64,000 nt of DNA. It comes from Peribacillus kribbensis DSM 17871. Its GTDB lineage: Bacteria > Bacillota > Bacilli > Bacillales > DSM-1321. The translations under genes and the position numbers were made by a program. This document shows positions 52,826 to 61,469 of this stretch, piece by piece (the stretch's first letter is position 1; every line of letters starts with the position of its first letter). The DNA lies in NCBI RefSeq assembly GCF_000430765.1, contig NZ_KE387239.1:1-64000 (forward strand), written 5' to 3'. The notes below the pieces were generated by a model, which saw only the letters and a list, made by a program, of their open reading frames with translations, had not been told where the DNA came from and did not search any database.

Positions 52826-53974
52826 ATGAGAAAAAAAATCTTGTTTTGTGCCACAGTCGATTATCATTTTAAGGCTTTTCATCTCCCGATTATGAGATGG
52901 TTTAAGGAGCAAGGATGGGAAGTGCATATAGCCGCAGCTGGTGATATTATCCTGCCTTATACGGATGAAAAAATTAACATTCCTATTCAACGTTCCCCTT
53001 TTAGAAAAGAAAATTATGCTGCGTATAAACAGCTGAGGAAAGTTATTGATAAAAATAATTATCAGATTGTTCACTGCCACACCCCAATGGGAGGAGTTCT
53101 TGGCAGATTAGCCGCACGAACAACCAGGAAAAAAGGGACTAAAGTACTTTATACCGCCCATGGCTTTCACTTTTGTAAAGGTGCACCCTTAAAAAACTGG
53201 ATTTTATATTATCCTATTGAAAAATGGTTGGCACAATTGACGGATAGACTAATTACCATTAATACAGAAGATTTTAATCTTGCCTCTACTAAACTGCAAG
53301 CTAGCATTAATCATGTTCATGGTATTGGCATCGATACAGATAAATTCAAACCTATACCAAATCTCAAAAAAATAAACTTGCGAAAAGAATTAAACATAGA
53401 GCAGGATAGGTTCATTATGTTTTATGCTGCTGAATTTAATGGTAATAAAAACCAAAGATTAATCATAGAAGCGTTAGCAAATATAAAAGACTATCTGCCG
53501 AATGCAAAGCTTTTGCTCGCTGGAGAGGGGCCTTTGATGTCGTCCTGTAAAGACCTCGCCAAAAATTTGCATGTGGACCATATGATTGATTTTTTGGGAT
53601 ATCGAAGAGACATAGTCAATCTTCTAGGTATAAGCGATATTGCAGTGGCATCCAGCCTAAGGGAGGGATTGCCGGTAAACATTATGGAAGCTATGTCCAG
53701 CGGTCTTCCGATTATTGCAACACATAATCGGGGTCATAAAGAGCTAATATTCAATAACTCTAATGGATGGTTAGTAAACAACGATCCCAAAGAGTTTAGC
53801 GAGAAAATAGTAAATCTGGCAGCTAACAGGCACTTAATACCAGAACTTGGAGAAAAAGGAAGGCAGCTAATTATTGAAAAATACAGCTTACGTAAAGTAC
53901 TTGAAGAGCAAAGCAAAATATATAGTGAAATTATAAAGAGTGAAAAGGAGCAGTTAACGTGGGCAGCACATTAA
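52826..53974 (+). CDS. epsD: Glycosyltransferase family 4, EpsD
   Basis: A 382-residue cytoplasmic glycosyltransferase. RKKILFCATVDYHFKAFHLP, HCHTPMGGVLGRLAARTTRK and YTAHGFHFCKGAPLKNWILY are shared with B. subtilis EpsD. SSLREGLPVNIMEAMSSGLP is the donor-binding EX7E region. It adds a sugar to the lipid-linked repeat unit. Its end overlaps the next gene. Confidence 0.92.
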   Translation: MRKKILFCATVDYHFKAFHLPIMRWFKEQGWEVHIAAAGDIILPYTDEKINIPIQRSPFRKENYAAYKQLRKVIDKNNYQIVHCHTPMGGVLGRLAARTTRKKGTKVLYTAHGFHFCKGAPLKNWILYYPIEKWLAQLTDRLITINTEDFNLASTKLQASINHVHGIGIDTDKFKPIPNLKKINLRKELNIEQDRFIMFYAAEFNGNKNQRLIIEALANIKDYLPNAKLLLAGEGPLMSSCKDLAKNLHVDHMIDFLGYRRDIVNLLGISDIAVASSLREGLPVNIMEAMSSGLPIIATHNRGHKELIFNNSNGWLVNNDPKEFSEKIVNLAANRHLIPELGEKGRQLIIEKYSLRKVLEEQSKIYSEIIKSEKEQLTWAAH

Positions 53975-55107
53975 GGATATTACATGTGGTAGTCAACATG
54001 AATAGAGGCGGAGCGGAGACGTTATTGATGAATCTTTATCGGTCTATCGATCGTTCTCAAGTTCAATTTGACTTCTTAACATTTAAAGAGGGTGTGTTTG
54101 ACCAAGAAATTAACTCCCTTGGTGGAAAAGTATATAGAATACCCTATGTCACCGAGACAGGCCATATAGGTTATTTAAAAAGTCTAAAAAGATTTTTTGC
54201 AAACCATAAGGAGTATAAGATCATCCACTCACACTTAGACAAGATGAGTGGTTTTGTTCTTAGAGCAGCAAAAAAAGCAGGAATACCAACACGGATCGCT
54301 CATAGCCATAATACTGAGAGTGAAGGGAATATAGCTATACGAACTTATAAATCTTTGGCAGGAAGAAATATAATTCCATATGCAACTGATTTGTTTGCGT
54401 GTTCTGATCTTGCCTCCCAATGGTTATTTAAATCTCAAAAAGGGACGGCTAAAATCCTAAAGAATGGAATTAATCCAAGTGATTTTATTTTCTCAGAGAA
54501 AAAGCGCAAAACAGTACGAGAGGAATTAATGATAGATGCACAAAGCTTTGTATGGGGGCATATCGGAAGATTGGCAAATCAAAAGAACCATGCCTTCTTA
54601 ATTAAATTATTCAGCGAGTACTCAGAAATGAATAAACATGCTGTTTTATTGCTTGCTGGTGATGGCCCTTTACGCGAAGAACTCGAGAAAAAAGTAAAAG
54701 AAATGAATTTGGAACACAAAGTCAGGTTTTTAGGGATTAGGAGCGATATTAATCAATTATTACAGGCTTTTGATGTTTTTGTATTCCCCTCATTACATGA
54801 AGGCCTGCCGGTTACGTTAATAGAAGCTCAAGGATCTGGACTACCATGTGTGATTTCTGACACGATTACTCAAGAAGTTGATTTAGGAGCCAATTTAGTT
54901 ACCTTTAGGTCACTTCATGATGTGAGCAGCTGGTTAGGCAAGATAAGTGAAATAGATTCGGCACCTAGACACAGATCTAACACGTATACGAGATTAGTTG
55001 ATAGTGGATACGATATTAATAAGACAGCTTTGGAATTGCAGGATTACTACCTTGCTTGTGGAGGTGATACCAGTGAAACTTCTTACAATCTTTACTCCAA
55101 CATTTAA
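53959..55107 (+). CDS. epsF: Glycosyltransferase family 4, EpsF-like
   Basis: A 382-residue GT4 enzyme. LRILHVVVNMNRGGAETLLM NLY and the donor site SLHEGLPVTLIEAQGSGLPC VISD resemble EpsF. GTG start at 53959, 16 bases inside epsD, with AAAGGAG upstream, so translation is coupled. The 3' end overlaps the following gene by 35 bases. Confidence 0.88.
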   Translation: MGSTLRILHVVVNMNRGGAETLLMNLYRSIDRSQVQFDFLTFKEGVFDQEINSLGGKVYRIPYVTETGHIGYLKSLKRFFANHKEYKIIHSHLDKMSGFVLRAAKKAGIPTRIAHSHNTESEGNIAIRTYKSLAGRNIIPYATDLFACSDLASQWLFKSQKGTAKILKNGINPSDFIFSEKKRKTVREELMIDAQSFVWGHIGRLANQKNHAFLIKLFSEYSEMNKHAVLLLAGDGPLREELEKKVKEMNLEHKVRFLGIRSDINQLLQAFDVFVFPSLHEGLPVTLIEAQGSGLPCVISDTITQEVDLGANLVTFRSLHDVSSWLGKISEIDSAPRHRSNTYTRLVDSGYDINKTALELQDYYLACGGDTSETSYNLYSNI

Positions 55108-55957
55108 TAGAGCATACTGCTTGCATAAATGTTATGAAAGTTTGCTTAGGCAAACTGATCGAAATTTTATTTGGCTGATTATAGATGACGGTTCTACAGA
55201 TGGAACAAAAGAATTAGTGAAAAAGTGGATAAGAGAGGAAAATCTCGAAATTCATTATATTTGGCAAGAAAACCAAGGAATGCATGGGGCACATAATACA
55301 GCATATAACAACATATTAACTGAGTTGAATATTTGTATAGATTCTGACGATTATATGCCAGACGATGCGGTAGAGGCTATCATATCTTTTTGGAAGAAAC
55401 ATGGCAGTGAAAGGGTGAGTGGATTTGTAGGCCTGGATGCTTACAATAATGGTCAAATAGTGGGTTCAACATTACCGGAGAATCTAATTAGTTCTACCCT
55501 ATTTGACTTATACAACAAGCATGGGGTTAAAGGAGATAAAAAAATAGTTTATCGTACAGAACTAACAAAGCATTTTCCTTATCCGATTTTCAAAGGGGAA
55601 AATTATGTAGGACTTGCTTATAAGTATTACAAGCTAGACCAGGATTATGAATTGCTGCTTTTAAATAAGGTGTTATGTTGTGTTGAATATCTTCCTGACG
55701 GTTCATCGCATAATATGCTAAGACAGTATAAAAGAAATCCTAAAGGCTTTTCATTTTACCGCCGTGAGCTTATGAAATTACCATCTGCTGGCCATATTTT
55801 TAAATATCGACAGGCCGTCCACTATGTTTCTAGCAGTTTATTCGATAAGAATATCTGGTTTCTAAAGGAATCTCCGAATAAGTTTTTTACTTTAGTCGCG
55901 ATTCCTCTTGGTATTACTCTACATTTTTATATAAAAGCTAAGACCGTATTTAGTTAG
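55073..55957 (+). CDS. Glycosyltransferase family 2
   Basis: A 294-residue GT-A enzyme. KLLTIFTPTFNRAYCLHKCY, WLIIDDGSTDGT and the metal-binding CIDSDDYMPDDAV are clear. The start chosen is GTG at 55073, five bases after GGAGGTGA, giving a 35-base overlap with the epsF-like gene. It occupies the place of epsE but lacks visible similarity to that flagellar-clutch enzyme. Confidence 0.85.
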   Translation: MKLLTIFTPTFNRAYCLHKCYESLLRQTDRNFIWLIIDDGSTDGTKELVKKWIREENLEIHYIWQENQGMHGAHNTAYNNILTELNICIDSDDYMPDDAVEAIISFWKKHGSERVSGFVGLDAYNNGQIVGSTLPENLISSTLFDLYNKHGVKGDKKIVYRTELTKHFPYPIFKGENYVGLAYKYYKLDQDYELLLLNKVLCCVEYLPDGSSHNMLRQYKRNPKGFSFYRRELMKLPSAGHIFKYRQAVHYVSSSLFDKNIWFLKESPNKFFTLVAIPLGITLHFYIKAKTVFS

Positions 55958-55982
55958 TAAAGGAGGATTGGAGAGAAATGAA

Positions 55983-57056
55983 ATGACTATTCTTTGGTTA
56001 AATCTAGCTCTGGTTTTTATGATTTCATTCTTTTCTAGGTATTTTTCGGTGCCTGTTATGGTACCAGTAAATTATATTAGTATTAAACCTAACAAGATAT
56101 TAATATTCGGTACCTTAATATCATTAGTTGCTGTCTCAGGTCTGAGAAATAATATAGGTGATACCTTTTTTTATATGCATGCATATAGTATGCAGAATTT
56201 CACCTGGGACTTTATTACATCGCAAAAAGATATTGGTTTTGGAATATTACAAATGATTTTAAAGAGGTATACTACCGATCCACAATTACTTGTTTTTATT
56301 ACCGCGCTTATTACTAATGTGTTAATAGTAACAACATTATATAAACATTCAAGACTGCTTGAGCTAAGTTTATATGTTTATATAACTGGCGGTTTGTTTC
56401 TCGTTTCGATGAATGGAATGCGGCAGATGCTTGCGGCATCCATTATTTTTTCTGCAACTTATTTTTTGTTTAAAAGAAAATGGTTTTATTACATAGTAAT
56501 CGTTTCATTTGCATCTACATTCCATGAGAGTGCCTTACTACTTATTCCAATATATTTTATGGTCGGTTTTAAAGCATGGTCAAAATCAACGATGCTTCTA
56601 TTGGCATTCGCAATTATCATTGCACTAGGTTATAACCAGTTTTCTAACATTCTCTTTTCTGCAATAAAGGATACTCAATATGGAGAATATCAAAACTTTT
56701 CAGAAGGAGGCGCTAATATTATTCGGGTAGCTGTAGAAGCTGTCCCATTATTAATTGCCTTCCTGGGAAGAGAAAAACTAAGAAAAATAAATTCTTATAG
56801 CGATTATATAGTGAATATGGCTCTCATTGGTTTTGTTTTTATGATAATTTCTACTCAAAATTGGATATTTGCAAGGTTTGCTATATACTTTAGTCTTTAT
56901 CAGCTTCTGCTAATATCATGGATAATAAAAATTTTTAATAAGAAAGATCAAAAGTTTGTATATTTATCTTTATTAATCTGTTATTTTGCCTATTATTATT
57001 ACGAAAATGTTGTAAGTCTAAATATTATATACAAAAGCAATTTCTTAACCTTTTGA
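55983..57056 (+). CDS. epsG: Exopolysaccharide polymerase EpsG (Wzy type)
   Basis: A 357-residue polytopic membrane protein with about ten helices. SGLRNNIGDTFFYMHAYSMQ resembles EpsG-family polymerases, as does GMRQMLAASIIFSATYFLF. It links repeat units on the outside. The ATG at 55983 has GGAGAG upstream; a TTG at 55968 is too close to its ribosome site. AT-rich. Confidence 0.85.
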   Translation: MTILWLNLALVFMISFFSRYFSVPVMVPVNYISIKPNKILIFGTLISLVAVSGLRNNIGDTFFYMHAYSMQNFTWDFITSQKDIGFGILQMILKRYTTDPQLLVFITALITNVLIVTTLYKHSRLLELSLYVYITGGLFLVSMNGMRQMLAASIIFSATYFLFKRKWFYYIVIVSFASTFHESALLLIPIYFMVGFKAWSKSTMLLLAFAIIIALGYNQFSNILFSAIKDTQYGEYQNFSEGGANIIRVAVEAVPLLIAFLGREKLRKINSYSDYIVNMALIGFVFMIISTQNWIFARFAIYFSLYQLLLISWIIKIFNKKDQKFVYLSLLICYFAYYYYENVVSLNIIYKSNFLTF

Positions 57057-57084
57057 TAATTGTTTAGGAAGGAATTTAGATAGT

Positions 57085-57231
57085 ATGAACCTGCTAGAGA
57101 ATTTTTCAGAAAGACAATTTAAGCAGATTCTTATAAATGCTTATAAAAAAGAATTAGAATCCGGCAATATTAAATTAGCCGAGTTTATTGAAGATATAAA
57201 GCAGCAAATTTTAAACATACAAGATAAATAA
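57085..57231 (+). CDS. Small helical protein in the eps operon
   Basis: A 48-residue protein starting MNLLENFSERQFKQILINAY and ending IKQQILNIQDK, with AGGAAGGA about ten bases upstream. It is one or two amphipathic helices with a FIEDI segment. Size and place suggest a regulator or adaptor. Weak likeness to SinI-type helical hooks is noted but not convincing. Confidence 0.65.
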   Translation: MNLLENFSERQFKQILINAYKKELESGNIKLAEFIEDIKQQILNIQDK

Positions 57232-57256
57232 GGTTTTTAAGTTATAGGAGGATACT

Positions 57257-57871
57257 ATGAAGAGGGTTTTTGATCTTCTTTTTTCAGCTCTTCTGTTATT
57301 AATTTTACTTCCTTTCATATTTCTTATAGCGTGTGTGGTAAAGATAGGTTTAGGATCCCCAGTTGTTTATAAACAACAACGTCCTGGATTAAATGGGAAA
57401 CCATTTTATTTATTTAAATATAGGACAATGAACAATAAATGCAATGCCAATGGTGAATTGCTGCCTGATCATCAAAGATTAACAGCATTAGGGAAGTTTT
57501 TAAGGAAGTATAGTTTAGATGAGTTATTACAGTTAATAAATGTTCTAAAGGGAGATATAAGTTTAGTAGGTCCACGTCCGTTATTAATGGAATATTTACC
57601 ACTTTACACTACAGAACAGTTTAAACGACATAATGTAAGACCAGGAATAACAGGGTGGGCTCAAATAAATGGAAGAAATGCAATCTCATGGGAAGAAAAG
57701 TTTCTTTTAGATTTATGGTATGTTGAAAATTATTCATTTCTATTAGATATGAAGATTCTTAAAACCACTTTTATAAAAGTAATTAAAACTGAGGGTATTC
57801 AGCAAAAGGACGATGTGCCAATGGAGAAATTTAAAGGTTCTTCATCTCATATGAAAGAAGGCCGCAGATGA
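57257..57871 (+). CDS. epsL: Undecaprenyl-phosphate sugar phosphotransferase EpsL
   Basis: A 204-residue monotopic initiating transferase. KRVFDLLFSALLLLILLPFI is the membrane hairpin; YKQQRPGLNGKPFYLFKYRT M, LRKYSLDELLQLINVLKGDI SLVGPRPLLMEYLPLY and HNVRPGITGWAQINGRNAIS are diagnostic. It loads the first sugar onto the lipid carrier. It overlaps epsM by four bases. Confidence 0.95.
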   Translation: MKRVFDLLFSALLLLILLPFIFLIACVVKIGLGSPVVYKQQRPGLNGKPFYLFKYRTMNNKCNANGELLPDHQRLTALGKFLRKYSLDELLQLINVLKGDISLVGPRPLLMEYLPLYTTEQFKRHNVRPGITGWAQINGRNAISWEEKFLLDLWYVENYSFLLDMKILKTTFIKVIKTEGIQQKDDVPMEKFKGSSSHMKEGRR

Positions 57872-58488
57872 AGGTTGTTATTATAGGAAATGGGGGACAT
57901 AGTAAAGTTATTAGTGATGTTATTAGAAGTAGTGAAAATATAAACCTCATTGGATATCTTGATGACAAATATAGAAAACTAGAAAAAAAATCTTCGTACC
58001 TTTTCGGACCAATTAGTGAGGCTGTAAATATTTTAGAAATGGATAAGGAATGCAAGTTTATAATCGGTATTGGTGAAAATAAAACAAGACAACTGATTTT
58101 TGAGAAATTGAAATTGGAACTTAACTTTTATGCCACGCTAATTCATCCATCAGCAATAATCAGCACATCGGCAACTATAGGATCAGGTACGGTTATTCTG
58201 CCTGGAGCAATTGTTAATGCAGAGGCTATAGTAGGCAATCACTCTATTATTAACACAGGTTCAATCATAGAACATGATTGTATCATTAAGGATTATGTCC
58301 ACGTTTCTCCTAATGCTACGCTGACGGGTGGTGTATGTTTGAGAGAAGGAGTTCTGATAGGGGCTTCTGCTACAATTCTTCCAGAACTTGAGATTGGAAA
58401 ATGGACAAAAATTGGGGCTGGTGCAGCTGTTATAAAAAGTTTACCTGCTAATTGTACAGCGGTGGGAGTTCCCGCAAGAATAATATAA
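57868..58488 (+). CDS. epsM: Sugar O/N-acetyltransferase EpsM
   Basis: A 206-residue left-handed beta-helix acetyltransferase with an N-terminal PglD-like domain (KVVIIGNGGHSKVISDVIRS). Hexapeptide repeats run from SATIGSGTVILPGAIVNAEA to GKWTKIGAGAAVIKSLPANC. It acetylates the amino sugar made by EpsC and EpsN. ATGA overlap with epsL. Confidence 0.93.
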   Translation: MKVVIIGNGGHSKVISDVIRSSENINLIGYLDDKYRKLEKKSSYLFGPISEAVNILEMDKECKFIIGIGENKTRQLIFEKLKLELNFYATLIHPSAIISTSATIGSGTVILPGAIVNAEAIVGNHSIINTGSIIEHDCIIKDYVHVSPNATLTGGVCLREGVLIGASATILPELEIGKWTKIGAGAAVIKSLPANCTAVGVPARII

Positions 58489-58526
58489 ATAAAAACATGA
58501 GGGTGAATATATTGAAAGAGGCAGTA

Positions 58527-59678
58527 ATGACGAAAAATAGAATTTTTCTTTCCCCTCCGCATATGAGTGGCAAAGAAAAAGAATATATTGATGAAGCCTT
58601 TAGGTCAAATTGGGTTGCTCCCTTAGGACCTAATGTAGATGCTTTTGAAAGAGAAATATCAGAATATGTGGGAGCCAGTGATGCTGTAGCAGTAAGTTCG
58701 GGAACTGCGGCAATTCATCTGGCTCTTTCTTTATTAGAAATAGGACCTGGAGACAAGGTTTTTTGTTCGAGCTTAACTTTTATAGCAAGTGCTAATCCTA
58801 TTTTATATTTAGGTGCAGAACCCATATTTATTGATTCTGAACCCGAAACGTGGAATATGTCACCTATTGCCTTAGAAAATGCCCTTTTAGAAAGGGCCAT
58901 TAATGATGATTTGCCAAAAGCCGTTATTGTCGTAAATCTATATGGACAAAGTGCAAAGATGAATGAAATTTTATCAATCTGCAACAGGTTTGATGTTCCA
59001 ATAATTGAAGATGCAGCTGAGTCACTGGGTTCCTTATATAAGGGGAAATGCAGCGGTACGTTTGGAAAGTTTGGCATCTTCTCTTTCAACGGAAATAAAA
59101 TCATTACAACCTCTGGCGGCGGTATGCTCGTTTCGGATGATACAGAAGCACTAAAAAAGGCGCGGTTCCTTGCCACTCAGGCTAGAGACCCTGCCCTTCA
59201 CTATCAGCACAGCACCATAGGGTTTAATTATCGGATGAGCAATATACTCGCGGGGATTGGGAGAGCTCAGCTAGAGGTGTTAGACAACAGGGTGGATAGG
59301 CGAAGAGAGATCTACTTACGTTATTTTGAGGAACTGGCTTCTATACCTGGAATTAACTTTATGCCTGAAATGGAAGGGACCATATCCAATAGATGGCTGA
59401 CAGCGTTAACGATCGATAAAAATGAAGCTGGTATTTCCTCCTTAGATGTTATAACAGCCCTTGCTGAGGAAAACATTGAGGCCAGGCCGGTTTGGAAACC
59501 GTTGCATTTACAGCCAGTTTTCAATGGATATATGTTCTATTCACACAAAAAGGAAGAGTCAATCGCCGAACAAATTTATAATAGCGGTATTTGCCTTCCA
59601 TCGGGGTCAAGTATGACTGAGTCGGATATTATGAGAGTCGTAAACCGCGTAAAGGGTGTGGCAAATGTAACAGTGTGA
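58527..59678 (+). CDS. epsN: Sugar aminotransferase EpsN (DegT family)
   Basis: A 383-residue PLP aminotransferase. RIFLSPPHMSGKEKEYIDEA FRSNWVAPLGP, AVSSGTAAIHLALSLLE, EDAAESLGS and the PLP-lysine region FSFNGNKIITTSGGGM match B. subtilis EpsN closely. It aminates the 4-keto sugar from EpsC. The ATG at 58527 follows GAAAGAGGCAGTA; earlier starts overlap epsM. Confidence 0.95.
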   Translation: MTKNRIFLSPPHMSGKEKEYIDEAFRSNWVAPLGPNVDAFEREISEYVGASDAVAVSSGTAAIHLALSLLEIGPGDKVFCSSLTFIASANPILYLGAEPIFIDSEPETWNMSPIALENALLERAINDDLPKAVIVVNLYGQSAKMNEILSICNRFDVPIIEDAAESLGSLYKGKCSGTFGKFGIFSFNGNKIITTSGGGMLVSDDTEALKKARFLATQARDPALHYQHSTIGFNYRMSNILAGIGRAQLEVLDNRVDRRREIYLRYFEELASIPGINFMPEMEGTISNRWLTALTIDKNEAGISSLDVITALAEENIEARPVWKPLHLQPVFNGYMFYSHKKEESIAEQIYNSGICLPSGSSMTESDIMRVVNRVKGVANVTV

Positions 59679-59711
59679 GAGTTAACAAATTTGGATTAAC
59701 GGGGTAATTAA

Positions 59712-60059
59712 ATGATCGGAAAAACCATTTATCATTTGAGGAAAAAACGGAATCTTTCAATTTCGGAATTAGCTGAGAGAGCCGGCGTTTCGAAGTCATA
59801 TATAAGCAATATCGAAAGAAACATTAACCAAAATCCCTCCATTCAGATTATTAATAAAATTGCAGCTGTACTTGACACGGATGCTACGTCTCTCCTTACA
59901 AAAGAATTTGAAAATGAACAAGAACCGCTGATTGACATAGAGTGGATTCAGTTTATTAATGATCTGAAAGAATCAGGGATAGAAAAAGAGGATATTCATC
60001 AATTTAAAACACTAATTGAATTTATTAAATGGCAGTCTGAAGTGCAAATGAAAAAATGA
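59712..60059 (+). CDS. sinR: SinR/SlrR-family transcriptional repressor
   Basis: A 115-residue regulator. The N-terminal Xre helix-turn-helix (MIGKTIYHLRKKRNLSISEL AERAGVSKSYISNIERNINQ NPSIQIINKIAAVLD) is very close to SinR and SlrR. A C-terminal SinI-like helical region (DIEWIQFINDLKESGIEKED) mediates dimerisation. SinR binds GTTCTYT; four palindromes of that type lie in this window. SinR or SlrR cannot be separated from sequence alone. It is encoded in the eps operon itself, so it probably controls its own synthesis. No sinI is seen beside it. Confidence 0.88.
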   Translation: MIGKTIYHLRKKRNLSISELAERAGVSKSYISNIERNINQNPSIQIINKIAAVLDTDATSLLTKEFENEQEPLIDIEWIQFINDLKESGIEKEDIHQFKTLIEFIKWQSEVQMKK

Positions 60060-60072
60060 GGAGAAATTGGAC

Positions 60073-60798
60073 GTGGATAAAATACCAAAGATTATACACT
60101 ATTGCTGGTTTGGCGGGAAGGAGAAACCACCTTTAATTAAACGGTGTATAAGCAGCTGGGAACAAATATTGTCTGATTATGAAATAAAAGAGTGGAACGA
60201 AAATAGCTTTGATTTAAACAGCAATGATTATGTAAGAGATGCTTATAAAGCTGGAAAGTTTGCATTTGTGAGTGATTTTGTAAGAGTGTTCGCGCTTTAT
60301 AACTATGGAGGTATCTACCTTGATACGGATGTGGAAGTTTTTAAGAGCTTTAACGAATTTCTCCACTATGACTCTTTTTGGGGGTTTGAACAGGAGAATT
60401 ACGTAGCAACAAGTACTATAGGAGCGGCTAAAGCAAATCAAATTATTGAAAAGTTCCTAAATTCTTATAATGAAAGGGATTTTATTAAGGAAGACGGGAC
60501 ATTGGATACTTTTACCAATGTGGCTTTGATTACCAAAATCTTAAAAGAATTAGGAGTAAAGCCAAACGGAGAAAAACAGGATCTGCCCGGTATGGGAATA
60601 TTCTTTCCACAGACGTATTTCTCTCCCTACGATTATATCAATTGCAGAAAAATCATTTCTGATAATACTTATGCTATGCATCATTTCTATAAAAGCTGGC
60701 TTCCTTTTTCATCCAGGGTCAAGGGTTTAATAAAAAACGTACTTGCAGCCATTATTGGTGGAGAAAATATCGCAAGATTAAGAAAAGTTTATAAATAA
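60073..60798 (+). CDS. Capsular polysaccharide glycosyltransferase (GT32/Och1-like)
   Basis: A 241-residue enzyme: KIPKIIHYCWFGGKEKPPLI, AFVSDFVRVFALYNYGGIYL DTDVEVFK with the DxD motif. GTG at 60073 is preferred, nine bases after GAGGAG. It decorates the exopolysaccharide. Very AT-rich, like the rest of the distal cluster. Confidence 0.85.
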   Translation: MDKIPKIIHYCWFGGKEKPPLIKRCISSWEQILSDYEIKEWNENSFDLNSNDYVRDAYKAGKFAFVSDFVRVFALYNYGGIYLDTDVEVFKSFNEFLHYDSFWGFEQENYVATSTIGAAKANQIIEKFLNSYNERDFIKEDGTLDTFTNVALITKILKELGVKPNGEKQDLPGMGIFFPQTYFSPYDYINCRKIISDNTYAMHHFYKSWLPFSSRVKGLIKNVLAAIIGGENIARLRKVYK

Positions 60799-60815
60799 GA
60801 ACTGGGTGAAAAGCA

Positions 60816-61439
60816 ATGAATGTTATGAAGAAGATAGTAAGTGTGCTGATAGCTGACTGCAGAAACAGGGGGATATGGATCACATTTTTAATGAGTTTTT
60901 CATATCTGATAGCTGTATGCAGAGGGTTCATTTTTAAAATAATTTATCTCCGAAACATTAGGGGTTCAATTTTCTTTCTACAATCAAAAAGCCGAATAGA
61001 AGTTTTTAATAAAAGGGCAAGGCTGAATATCGGAAGCTTCGTATTTATTAGAAAGAATGCCAGTATAAGAGTTGATTACAATGGTCAATTAAATATTGAA
61101 GAAAAAGTATTCATTAATGATAACTGCAATATTAACTGTATAAATAAGATATCCATTGGAAGTAATACAAAGATTGCTCCCAATGTCTGTATCAATGACC
61201 ATGATCACAATTACAAGACCAACCATGATCTACATCTTTTAACAGGAGAAGTGAAAATCGGCCAAAATGTATGGATAGGTTCAAATGTAGTGATTTTAAG
61301 AGATACGGTAATAGGCGATAACGCTGTAATTGCTGCAGGAAGTATTGTTAAAGGAGAAGTTCCAGCGAATTCGCTCTTCTTTAATAAAAGAGAGAATAGT
61401 TATATTCATTCCTATTACAAGGAAGCGGCAACTACATGA
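60816..61439 (+). CDS. Hexapeptide-repeat acyltransferase
   Basis: A 207-residue left-handed beta-helix protein. An N-terminal hydrophobic segment (ITFLMSFSYLIAVCRGFIF) is followed by NIGSFVFIRKNASIRVDYNG, KIAPNVCINDHDHNYK with the active-site His, and KIGQNVWIGSNVVILRDTVI GDNAVIAAGSIVKGEV. It probably O-acetylates a sugar residue. Confidence 0.85.
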   Translation: MNVMKKIVSVLIADCRNRGIWITFLMSFSYLIAVCRGFIFKIIYLRNIRGSIFFLQSKSRIEVFNKRARLNIGSFVFIRKNASIRVDYNGQLNIEEKVFINDNCNINCINKISIGSNTKIAPNVCINDHDHNYKTNHDLHLLTGEVKIGQNVWIGSNVVILRDTVIGDNAVIAAGSIVKGEVPANSLFFNKRENSYIHSYYKEAATT

Positions 61440-61469
61440 ACCTCTAAGGCCTATTGAAAGGAATTATGC

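Noticed and set aside
55073..55957. EpsE, the flagellar clutch glycosyltransferase
   Set aside because: Only general GT2 motifs are shared; the EpsE-specific sequence as I remember it is not seen.
57085..57231. A true SinI antirepressor
   Set aside because: Only the size and a vague helical pattern fit; the conserved SinI dimerisation residues are not convincingly present.
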